Of a DNA stretch of 64,000 nt, positions 38,401-50,400 are shown one piece after another (the stretch's first letter is position 1; every line of letters starts with the position of its first letter). A model generated the notes under the pieces. That model saw only the letters and a program-made list of their open reading frames with translations, was not told the origin of the DNA and made no database searches. The translations under genes were made by a program, and so were the position numbers. This stretch comes from Molossus alvarezi (Eukaryota > Chordata > Mammalia > Chiroptera > Molossidae), in NCBI GenBank assembly GCA_037176705.1, contig CM073905.1, positions 30,164,986-30,228,985 on the forward strand. The letters run 5' to 3'.

Positions 38401-41400
38401 CAAAATACTCCACACCATTGGAAAGAACGTAAATTGACCTCACAGTTGACCTCACAGTCACAGGCCATTAATGTTGAAAAAAAAGGAAAAATGACAGCCT
38501 CCTACTGTATTGACAAGGACACAAAAGGCAACCACCAGAAGCTGGTGAGACATGAGAGGCCGGTTCTGTACTGGTAAACATGGCAGCGAGGACTCCAATG
38601 AACACCTAAATATGGAAGGGAGGGACCTGCTGAAAAGTCATGCACTTTGACTGTCAAGGCCAAAGAAGAGAAATACACAGAATACAGAAGAAAACAACAG
38701 TCTAAATATTTAACAGTAAAATAAAAGCAGCTTTAAATTCACTGAAAAAGTAAAATGTTCCCAAAGACTTCATTTAAAAAATTCCTGGCACCGTTATGAG
38801 AAAGACAGTAAATTCCTTCAAAATGCTTAGGAGATCTAACACAGCAAACCTGACCACTCTGTTTACATCCAGTCACTGTGGATTCTTTCTTTAGAAAAAC
38901 AAGAATTTTAGCCCAGCCGGTATGGCTCAGTGGTTGAGTGTGGACCCATGCACCAAGAGGTCGCCGGTTCAATTCCCAGCCAGGGCACATGCCCAAGTTG
39001 TGGGCCAAATCCCCAGTGGGGGCATGCAGGAGGCAGCCAATCGATATTCTCTCTCATTAATGTTTCTATCTCTCTCTCCCTCTCCCTTCCTCTCTCTCTA
39101 AAATCAATAAAGAAAAAAATATATATTATTTAATCTTTAAAGAAAAACAAGAATTTTATTTTACAACATTTTCACCCTCAAGAAATGTATCATAAAGTCA
39201 AAGGATTAAGCCTTAGAAAGAAGATCTCAAGTAATGCAATTACAAAATGAACATTATTTGAAATATCACATGGTTTTAGGACTCACAGATCCATAAAAAT
39301 GCTAGTGATAAATCTCATCATTTTTTAAGACGTTTCTTATGTGCGGGCTAGATCTTTAAAGGTTATTTGATTTTCATTATTTGAAACATTTTTCATGTTA
39401 TTTTGCCCCCAGTGTGGTGAGCTGTTAGGGCCTGCCACCTAGTGGTGATACGTTCTGATAAGCAATACGTATTAAGATACAAGACCGCCAAAAAATAGCC
39501 AAATGAGGGCAGGAGAAGCCAAGATCAGACTTACAGTCTAATAAGTGGAACTGATTTATTTCAGGCACAATCAGATCACTAAGCATTTTTGCCAATTTCA
39601 GAAGCACAATATTTATAAGGTAACTAACTAACACAATGTTGGGATGTTCTTTAAGAAAGTTCAAAAAAGCCCTGGCGGTTTTGGCTCAGGGGTTAGAGCG
39701 TCGGCCTACAGATCAGAGTCCCAGGTTTGGTACCCACTAAGGGCATGTACTTCAGCTGCAGTTTGTGCCAGGTCCCGGTTGGGGTCGTGTGGGTGGCAGC
39801 CAGTCGATGTGTGTCTCTCACATAGATGTTTCTCTCTCTCTCTTCCTCCCTCTCTCTCTCCCGAGCTATCTGAAGATGAATGCAAAAAAAATGTCCTCGG
39901 GTGAGGATAAAAAATGAATTTAAAAAAAAGGAAAGTGCGCCCTGGCCAGTTTGGCTCAGCGGTTAGAGCGTCGGCCTGTGGTCCGGAGAGACCTGGGTTC
40001 GGTTCCCACTAAGGGCACGTACTTCGGTTGCAGTTTGTCCCCGGCCCTGGTTGGTTGTGCGGGTGGCAGCCACTCGATGTGTCCCTTTCACGTCGATGTT
40101 TCTCTCTCTCTCTCTCTTCCTCTCTCTCCCTCCCACTCTATCTGTACAAAAGATGGAAAAATGTCCTCGGGTGAGGATTAAAAAAATAAATAAATAAAAA
40201 AGGAAAGCGCAAAAAATTCTAAGCAACCATTATTCAAATTTTGGAACCTTCCATTAAGTAAATATATTGAAACTCAAAAGGTCATTAGATAGCTATTATA
40301 AATAGAGAGCATACAATAACCCAGAAAAACATTCAGCACATAACCAAGTAGAAAGGCAGAAAAATGCAAAAATGTGTCCACCATGACTTAATAAACTGAG
40401 TTAAGAGTACGCCATATATGGACAATGAATAAAGGAATACATCAGGGTTAAAAGAGCTGTGAAATGGTGGCAAGTCCAGGGTAATTTAACACCAGCAGAA
40501 TGCCTAGTTACAAGAGCAGACAGTAAATGTTTGTTGAATGAATAAATGCATGAACTCTTCAGCTTCTTTCATATTATTTTGCCTTTTCCTTCCCAACGGA
40601 AATACTGGTGGTCTAAAGGTTTCAACCCATCTTCGATCTAAGCTAGTAATGTTTTAGGACACAAGTATGTCCATGCTGCTGCTACTATACTGGTATTGGT
40701 AGGCTTACATCTTCTGTGATGCCCCTGCAGACTGGGGTCAGGGTTGGGTAAACATACTTCCCCAAGTATGTTTCCTCATATAGCAGTACGGTGCATGCAA
40801 AAGGGTCCCTCACCAAATAACGCCTCATGACACCTTAGAAAGTCACAGGTGCACACTAGCATTTCAGCGGACCCAGAGAGTGCTACAACGCAGAAGCCCA
40901 TTTATCTGAATTAACATGGTCATCCCTCAAACTCATCTGACCACAAAATCCTTTTTCCCGCAGGATACCATTAATTCTGGCACGCACAGGCAGAGTTAAG
41001 AGATGACAGAGGAACCCTGACCCCAGTCTGCAGGGGCAGCACAGAAGATGTAAGCCTGCCAATCCCAGTATAGTAGCAGCAGCATGGACAGAGAAAAGGG
41101 GACCACCATCAGAAGCACACGTTGTGGAAAAACACAGCCTTTAGAGATCTACAAGTAGCATCAACCAAATGACTCCTGACACATGTTTAAATGTTCTTCC
41201 ACTTTTAGTACAATGTAAGTCAAGCAGTAGTTTGCTCTGAAACAAGAACTATAGACAGGCCCAGCTCTCTTTCCAAGTGGTTCTTTTGAGACTCTTATGA
41301 GTAATCTGTGTTTTGCTATGACGTACCATCTTTTATCATAGTACAATTTGCCATCTTCTATCCGGGCTTCAAATCTCTGAGCTGGAGACTCAGCTGGTGT

Positions 41401-44400
41401 GGCAGGCAAGTGTTCAGGAGAGGATGGGGATGCTAGAGGAACCAAATAAATATTTCAGTGACTAAGCATGTACCAAACATGTGAGTCCATCAGCTAAAAT
41501 TCTTTAATTGAAATACTATTAAGAGGTGCTAATAATTATAATCAAGTCCTCACAGTTGTAATAAATGGGAATCCAATAAAATTCTTGTATAGTACATCTA
41601 ATGATCCTCAAAGCAAAATTGTGAGAAAAGCAAGGAGAAGATTAACCTCGGTGAACACAGGAGAAACTGAGGCTCAGGCAGATTTGCCTGAGGCCACTTA
41701 GAGTAGAACTAAAATCCCAGTGACCCAGCAGAAGCCCAAAAGGGCAAAAATTAGGTAAATCTCTTTAAATTTATAAGAAATGAAAAACTTTCTAGAAATA
41801 CTTATTACTAGGTAGAGCAGGTTATTGGGTATGGATCAAGTCAAGCTAACACAGTGCTAGTAACTACAGTGGGTTCAGGATCTAAATGTACACACTTACT
41901 CAAGTAACCCCTTTCCCTGTCATGCTTTCAGAAACTCGGGCCCTCTCTGTGGACCACAGCAGCCCTCGGGAGAAATTTATTTAAAGAAAGAAGAATCTTG
42001 TTTTCTTCCTCAAGACACAGTAAGTAGAGGGATGTGTGAGTAATCACAGTGCTTAAAAGAAAACAAAACAAACGTCTTGCCAGCTCCGAACCCTAACCGC
42101 CCAGCGCGGGCTCCCGAGGGCTGCCCTGCAAGGAACACCGTGAGCTCTGGCACGGTCTCTTCCCTAAGCTGGGCCTGCGAGAGCCGGCGAGTCCGTGCCC
42201 AGAGCCAGGCCGTGAAGTCACTGCTGTCTAGTGCTGTGCTCTACGCCACAAAGCGAATAATACTGACAAATCCTCTTGGTTTTTCAGAAATGGACGTGTC
42301 CTTAAATTTTATGGCTGATGCCCACACAGAGAGGAAAGCTTTAGCAGCCAATCAATCTTGTCTCTTCTACAATAAATCCTAACACAAAAATAACTTGAAC
42401 ATAGCAGGGTTAAAAAAAAAAAAATCAGGGGAGGGTACACATAAGGTTCCCTTCAGCTTTCATGATTCTCCTAACTGTCCTGGTGCCAGGTGTATAGAAG
42501 ACAATGATGAACACTTAATTTTTGAAAGTGGCAACAAATCCCAATCAGGTATTCACATGCTTCTCCAAAAACATGATAAAAAACTGCACAAATACCAGTA
42601 ACATCATGCACTTACCTGGTCTCTTGGGTGACTTAAGCTGTAGAAAGAACAACAAAAAATCTTAGCTGTAACATCTTAGACCTTCAGATGCACCTTACGG
42701 TGTCAAAGGTATCAAACTGATTTAACAAGTAATGTGAACAAAGTAAAGCTAAAAACCGTATCAAGCCTAAGCTTTTAAACAAAAAAAAAAAACTGTACCT
42801 TATTTAACGTTCTCAGATCCTCCATGATCTGTTCATCTGTTAACAAATAGTTGAGCTGCGGTGTTGAGAGTTAAAGAATGCGTCTCAAAAGCATGGTTTC
42901 CAAGCAAACAGAATTCAACAAAATGGCACCAGCCTTTTAGAATTTACAAAGTGTGATTATGTTACACAGCATCTTTACAATAACAGTTTGTCTCTTGGAA
43001 GTTTTTGATTCTCCTACTAAATGGCATGGTGCCAGGTATATAAAGAATTCACACCCCCATCTTACAAACTTCAATGATGCAAAGGTGGAATGAGTGTCGA
43101 CAGGTAACTACAGTGACAGTGAGCACAGCACACTGTTAAAAGGACTTCATCTCGAACTAATGAAGTGCTTTGGTCCAAAGATCTGAAGGCTTCCACATAC
43201 ATACCTGGGGTTTATCTTCCCTAGCAACTGACATGATCAGTTGTGAAGATAAAGGGACCTGAAGTTATGCCCTTTCTTGGTGGTGGACAAATAGCTGAAC
43301 CATTTTGTGCAAATGACTATTTATTAGATCCTCAGGAGGACAGAAACAATACTTCCCCATATGTCCTCTTCCCATTCCCATTTTTATGATTAAAGGGGCT
43401 TCTTTATGTCTGACTGAAATCACATGTGCAATCCAAGGATACAGATAACGAAGGAAGAAAAGGCAACTATCACTGTCCTTATTTTCCAGGTGAAAAAATT
43501 AAGGCACATGAAATCTTCAGTTGCCCCTGAATCTCCAAGTGGGTATAAAATCCAGGCTGAACTCCCAACACAAAGTTTCTTTCCAAATAACTGCTCCCTA
43601 TAAATCCCTCCCACTAAAAGCAGCCGCCATTGACGACTCAAATATGACTACTTTCTGTAGGACAATAGCCATGTGTATTCTACCAAATGGGTAAACAAAG
43701 GATTTATTAGTCTTAAGGGGGAAAAAGTGACCAAGGCTTGATGCAAACGGATATCAGGAGCAGGTTTTCTCCTCTTGTCTGGAATGGGGACAGGATCATT
43801 TGGTCGCCGCCGCAACTTTCTGGTCATGATGGGTTTCACTTCCATAGAATCTGTGGAGAGAATGGAATGGGTAAATCCATCCAACCCCCACTGAAGTCAG
43901 TGAAAATTTCCATAAAGAATACCTGCCCCACAGCCAGCCAATCAGACTGTTTTACTGAAGACATCTGGTCCACACGTGGCCCAAGCCAGACACCCATACC
44001 AGACTTCGGAGAGACGATCGTGCTTAGAGGATTCAGACCTGCTGACCTAGGAGCACGTCCCTCTCAGAAACACAGCCCAGCCCTGCTGCCTACTGTCACA
44101 ATTGCTACAGGCATCTCTTCAGTACCCTGAAAACCAGGGACTTTCCGTCTCTTCCTTCAAATTTAGAGGCCACAGTGTCACAGGCTCTTGGGATTGAAAG
44201 GAATCTTTGGGTCATCTCCATCCACTAATTCTTGCTGTTCCCACGGAGGGTGGATGAACTGAAGCCCACCAGTATAAAAGGCTCTTTTAGAGATCAGTGG
44301 CCTCAGTGCCAACAATTTTATATGAGATCTTCATTTATAAACATGAACAATTTTATTTAATAACCTTTTGTAGCTACTTGACTATCAAGAATGATACAGT

Positions 44401-47400
44401 GAAGGCTCATAATAAAAGCCTCTTTTCATTCTTCTTGACTTCTCTCTGCAGTCTGACACTGGTTGCTAACTTCTCTCGCCTTAAAATCTCTCCTCCCCCA
44501 GCCACTGGCACAAATCTCCCCTTCTCTCCTGATTTGCCTCCAAGGGATCCTTTTTGCTGGCCTGTCCCTTAAAAACTAGTACTCTCTGGGGTCCAGCCAG
44601 TCTCAGCCTGTATCCCAATGAATCTCTGATCAACTCCAATTCCACCTACCTTTCTGAATGGCCACCTATACCCTACACCACCGTACATTCTCCAGACTCC
44701 AAACCAACTCATTTCCTCTTATTTCACCTCCCACGGCTGCCTTCTCTCCTGCGTCTCAGGGCATCACATCTACACATCCTTCACAGCCAGAACACCTATC
44801 ACCCGTGACTTCTCTTCCTTCATCCAGGCATTAATCCACCAGACAGTGGCAGTTCTGCCTTTTAACTACCTCTCAACTCCAACCCCTCATCATATCCTCA
44901 CCTCCCTCAAGGCAATCTTCCTAAGACACAGATCAGATCCCTTTGCACCTCCCTCAAATATCTCAGGGGCTCGGCACTCTCTACAGAAGAAAGGCCAAGC
45001 CTCATTTCTGGTCTTCCTCGCTCCTCCTACACTCACACACACCCAGGGTGTGAGCCTTCAGCATCTGATCACCCCAAGGCACTGCTCTCTCTCTCTAATC
45101 CTCACCAGAGGATATCTTCAGATAGAGTGGTGGTGGGAAGGAGAGAGAAACATCAATGTGAGAGAGACACATCGACTGGTTGCCTCCCACATGACTCCAA
45201 CCAGGGCCGGGGATGAACCACAAGCGAGGTACGTGTCCTTGACTAGAATCGAACCTGAGCCTCTTTGGTCTATGGGTCGACGCTCTAACAACTGACCCAA
45301 ACCGGCCAGGGCTTTTTTTTTCCCCTAATATTTTTATTGACTTTTTAGAGAAAGAGAGAGATACATCGATGTGAGAGAGACATATCAATAGGCTGCCTCC
45401 TGCACGCCCCCTACTGGGGATCGAGCCCACAACCCAGGCATGTGCCCCGACCGGGAATCAAACTGGACCTCTCAGTCCGTGGGATGACACTCGGTCCACT
45501 GAGCCCCACCAGCCAGGCAACGCACTGTTCCTTCTATGCCTTGAAGACTCTGCGTGCTGTCCTCTTTGCCTAGCCTCCTCTACTCTGCACGGTGAACTCC
45601 TACACAACATCCCCTCTGTGACCACTTCCACAGACAGTAACTAGAGCATGTGTACAAGCCTCTACTGTCACATGCCACAAAGTTTGGGACATTTCCCCCA
45701 ACAGATGCTTGAATTCCACCCCAGCCTGATGATGAGATAAAGTTAACTCGAGATTATGCACACTATCAACAGAGTAGACAGGACAGCCTCCCAGAATTCA
45801 AATATAACCCTTCCATTATGGCATATAAGAGTATGTAATAAACATCTGAACAAAGTTAAACAATGTTTCTGCATGCTGCTCTTAACAGAAACGGGCAATA
45901 CTGATTTTTGGCCCCCAAAAGAAGGAATGGAGGTAAAGTGTTAAGAACCACAGATCTAATGACTATTCATAAAAGCACACTTGGAAGTGGGGGTAGGAGG
46001 AAGGACAAATATGCATGCACCTTTGGGGAAAAAGTGTGTGTAGGGGGCTTCTCCCTAAAAGAAATCTCTTACCCTATGCTCAGATGCCACCTCCTCCAGT
46101 CACTTACTGGTCGGTGGGTCTGAATCCCTGCTGTGGCTGTGTGACCTAAGGCAGGCTTTATAAATACTGTCTCAAGTTTCCTCATGTATGAAATGGAAAT
46201 ATCAATAAAACTGCCCTCACAGGGTGCTGTGAGGATTACATGAGATAATACGTGTAAAGCACTCAATACAGTGCCTGCCATAATGGAGTTCAATCAATGC
46301 ACGTTTTATCACCGTATTTTCTGCCAGGAAAAAACTATACAAAAACCTTCTTAAAAAGTCAAGGCAGCCCTGGCCGGTCTGGCTCAGCGGTTGGAGCATC
46401 GGCCTGCGGTCTCGGCCTGCGGTACAGAGAGACCCGGGTTCGGTTCCCGCTAAGGGTATATACCTCAGTTGCAGTTTGTCCCCGGCCCTTGTTGGTCGTG
46501 CGAGTGGCAGTCACTCGATGTGTCCCTTTCACATTGATATTTCTCTCTCTCTCTCTCTTCCTCTCTCTCCCTCCCACTCTATCTGAACAAAAAATGGAAA
46601 AATGTCCTCGGGTGAGGATAAAAAAAAAAAATGTCAAGGCACAGTCCCTGCCAGTTTGGCTCAGCGGTTAGAGCGTCGGCCCGCAGACCAGAGTCCCGGG
46701 TTCAGTTCCCACCAAGGGCACGTACCTCAGTTGCAGTTTGTCCCTGGCCCCGGTTGGGGCCATGTGGGTGGTAACTACTCAATGTGTCTCTCTCATGTTG
46801 ATGTTTCTCTCTCTCTCTCTTCCTTCCTCTCTCCCTCCCTCCCACTCTATCTGAAGATAATGCAAAAAAAAAAAAAAAAAAGTCCTCAAGTGAGGATTAA
46901 AAAAAAAAGTCAAGGCACAAGCAGCTAAAATAGAAGGAACAGACTTGAAGGCAATTGACGTCAACTGTGAGACTGCAACACTCAGACCAACTTGGAAAAC
47001 GGTGTAAAGGGAGCTCACCCAAACCTAAAGAGCACCAGAGAAAAAGCATCTAGCTCGTGAACATAATGGCATGTTCTGTTCACTACAGAGTGGTCAGGTG
47101 TGCCCTACCCTTTAGTTGCCAAGTCTGGGAGGAGGGGAGGGTGGGCAATACATGCTGGAAGTAAGCGAAGTCAAGGTATAGCTGAAGATCTTGTAATATC
47201 CCAGTCCAATTGTGGTCAATAAACTTAGGAAATCACAATTGTATCACTCACAAATCCAAAAATATAATCAAATTTTTCTTATGAAATGGTGAAAATCAAT
47301 TATTTTATTAGCCTACTCACAACAATAACCTAATCAATGAAATTCAAAAAACTGCTTCAGCAGAAGGAATGTGCTCTGAAGAAGCCTCTAAAATGTATTA

Positions 47401-50400
47401 CCGTGTCCCCACCACCATCCAGGAGAGGAGAGCAGGGAGCATCCCTGGCCAACGGTCCAGGAGGAAGATGTGATTCGAATTATATCAACATGTAGGTATC
47501 ACAGCCCCCAAACTACAATAACATCATCTACTTAACTCACTTTATTCCAATGCCAGGTTTGCCTAGTTGAATTCCCAGTTAATTTTTTTCAAAGGAGTGG
47601 GACATCCTGACCACCTGGGTCTGAGTCGGCTGCAAGTGCTTATTATTCACTGGCAGCAACAGAGGCATTTATAACATCAGTCTCCTGTGAATCTGGCCAG
47701 TAAGAGTCCCAAAAGGGGCTCGATCTGGGTGCACTGACAAAAATCAAACGTCGGGAGCTGAAACTCAGACCTTGGAAAGTGGGAACCCTGGAGAAGGCAC
47801 TGGAGAGGGAAATCAGTCTTCCTCTCAGACACGCTGCACCAAGCACCAAACATCTCTAACTGGCTCAAATCACAAAGCTTCCTAGATCCAGGGACTCCTC
47901 GTATATTTGCATCAGTGGGAAAGCTATTTGCAAAATCTAATTGAACATCAAACAACTAAACCAGGGCATATATGTGACAGAAAACAATGAACAAGCAACG
48001 AAACTAGGTACACAGCTCCTCTCCAAACTATCTAGAGTATCTGACCTTTAATTGCGTGAATCCTAATGCTTACTCATCGGGGAAGAGCGGACTGGCAGTC
48101 ACAGGCACTCCCCAGGCAGCACGGGTATCCCAGCTAAGAAATAGAGAAGCTGTGCTACAAGGTCATTATTACAGCACAGTCCCTTATAGGAAGACATTCC
48201 TGAGAACATTAATTACCCACAATTAACATACAATTACCATTTACTGGCTGGCCTTTTGTTCTGCATCTCTCTCCAACAGCTCACCTGCCTACAACACACC
48301 ACTACAGTAAAGGCTTCATTCTAACATATTTCCACCATTAAAACAAACTCATACCTGTTTAGTTGTTGAAAAAAAAAAAAATTAGTTGCAGTGACCCAAA
48401 GGAACATCCTTAAGAAAAAGGATGCAAGTGGAAGAAAAGCTATCACAGAAAAAACATGGTAGGAAGTTGGAAATTACCCTCAAACCAGAGGTAGTGCGAC
48501 ATGGGATTAGACTAGAAGCCCAGACCAAACCCCAGTACACCCATGCCCCTCTCTAGTGGGGTGGCAGGCTCACCAATATCATATATCAATGCTGCAGTGA
48601 CAACCACAAACGGGTGACTTAGGAGGTGGGTAGAGGAAGGGCTACATAATCAAGGCCAGGTCTTTGGAGGTCAAACCAGGGTGGGTAGGTAGGAAGGAAT
48701 CAATCTCCATTAGGCCAAAGTTGCCCGGATTTCAGGGATGGCATTTAAAGAGGGAACCAATCAAGCCCTCCTCTGCACCCCACCACATTAAACATCTTGG
48801 ACTCCACAATGGCAACATCAGTAAAGCTCATCTCAGGGCTAAGCCCACTTCAACCAAAATTCACGTCACCTCTTCCACTCCCCCTTCCCAGATATTTGTG
48901 TGGGACCTCTTCTTCTGAACTTGACTTCCAAGGTTCCCTGCTCACTGGCATCTGTTACAGATAGGGTAAAATTTACCACTCCTACAGTAATACAACCACA
49001 TATACCTGAAAGGTTTTACAATCAATAAAAACAAGCCTGTCAAATCTCGATCTCCCTCCCTCTCCACCACTGAATGTTGGGGGAAGACATAGAAACTGTG
49101 TCAGTCTTGTACCTATCAGAACACAAGCTCCTTGAGGACACAGATTTTAGCTATTAGCCTCATTTTGGAAGTGACTTAGTACCACATGAATCCATGGTAT
49201 ATGCAGGGAGTCCACATAATATGGTAAAACAGGCTTGGAGTCAGACAAATTCTGGCTCAGCCACTGTCTCACTGGGAGAACTTGGAGCAAAAGGCTCTGT
49301 TTCTGAGTGTACTTTGCCAAGTCAAGTCACAGGGAGCTGCAGGAACTGAATCAGGTTACAACTCCCAGTTCCTAAGTGCTTACTCTGTGCACCAGCCACT
49401 CTTCGAAGCTTCAGGCATCATTTCAAGTTAATCTTCACACCAACCCTCCATGGTAGGTTCTACCATCTCCTTGCCAAATGAGAAACTCTACCACAGAAGT
49501 TCATGCCAGGGTGACGGTTCATCCACATCTGTCAGCCTATAGAGGCAGCTTTTTAAAAAAAAAATTTTCTTTATTGATTTTAGAGAGAGAGGAAGGGAGA
49601 GGGAGAGAAAGATAGAAATACCGATGAGAGAGAACACCAATTAGCTGCCTCCTGCATGCCCCTACTGGGGATCAGCTCACAACCTGGGCATGTGCCCTGA
49701 CCAGGAATTAAACTGGAGACTTCTTGGTGCATGGGTCAACCACTGAGCCACACCGGCTGAGCGAGCTCAGGAAACAGCTCCTATTTTAATATTATAATTA
49801 CTCATGGCTCTAGCCTTGAATCAAATATCTTCTGAAGGAAATTATAACAGGCTTATAACTGAGGTCATGAGTAGCTTCGACAAGGGCCTGAGCACTGGAG
49901 GATGTCCCTGGTGGGGCAAGAACTTACAAAAGAAAATGAAGTGGCAGTTAAGGCAGAAAAGGCAGCTGTCCTGAAGACGGGAAAAGAAAAAAATGACTTA
50001 AAAATGATAAAGCTCCCCACATTTTCAAGCTCATTAAATTCTCATTAACTATTTGAGTTACTTATAACCTTGGCCTCAACTACAGAGCAAACTCACACCT
50101 AGGAAATTCTACCTATAACCTCACTGCTCAAAGTGAGGGCCGACCAGCAGCATCAGCAGCCTCCAGGAGGTACTTAGAAATGCAGCATCTCGGGCTCCAC
50201 TCGACTCCCTGAACCAGAGTCTGCATTTTAGCAAGAACCCAGGTGACTCATCCACAGCCAGGTTGGGGGAGCACTGACCTAGAACTTCTCCTGGGTTCTT
50301 TACCGACAGCATACCTTTCTACACGCACACCCAACTGTCCTCACAAGTTCTCCATAAGAGACTTGGGGAGTGAAGGGAACCTCCCTAATTCCCTTGAAGG

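Larger units (their letters stand above)
33242..41326 (-). other. SUDS3 intron 10
   Basis: 8,085 nt, GT-AG. Crowded with Ves SINEs (eight between 35.4 and 40.2 kb). It also has an L1M fragment split by a mariner-like element (33.26-33.65 kb), an L2-like piece (34.08-34.31 kb), a coding-like block (34.32-34.72 kb) and a large inverted repeat (40668-41090). 37600-38900 looks like unique sequence. Confidence 0.85.

Noticed and set aside
31042..40200. Regularly recurring similar sequences resembling a repeat array
   Set aside because: These are dispersed SINE insertions with their own target duplications, not CRISPR or satellite units.
41161..41445. 94-codon open frame on the minus strand as a separate gene
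   Set aside because: It is SUDS3 exon 10 with intron on both sides.
45097..45520. Apparent compound element made of two SINEs
   Set aside because: Two different subfamilies in the same direction with separate tails. Best explained by one inserting into the tail of the other.
47677..47955. 92-codon open frame on the minus strand in intron 6
   Set aside because: No recognised motif, no splice-site pair that would add it to SUDS3 in frame, and no known exon there.
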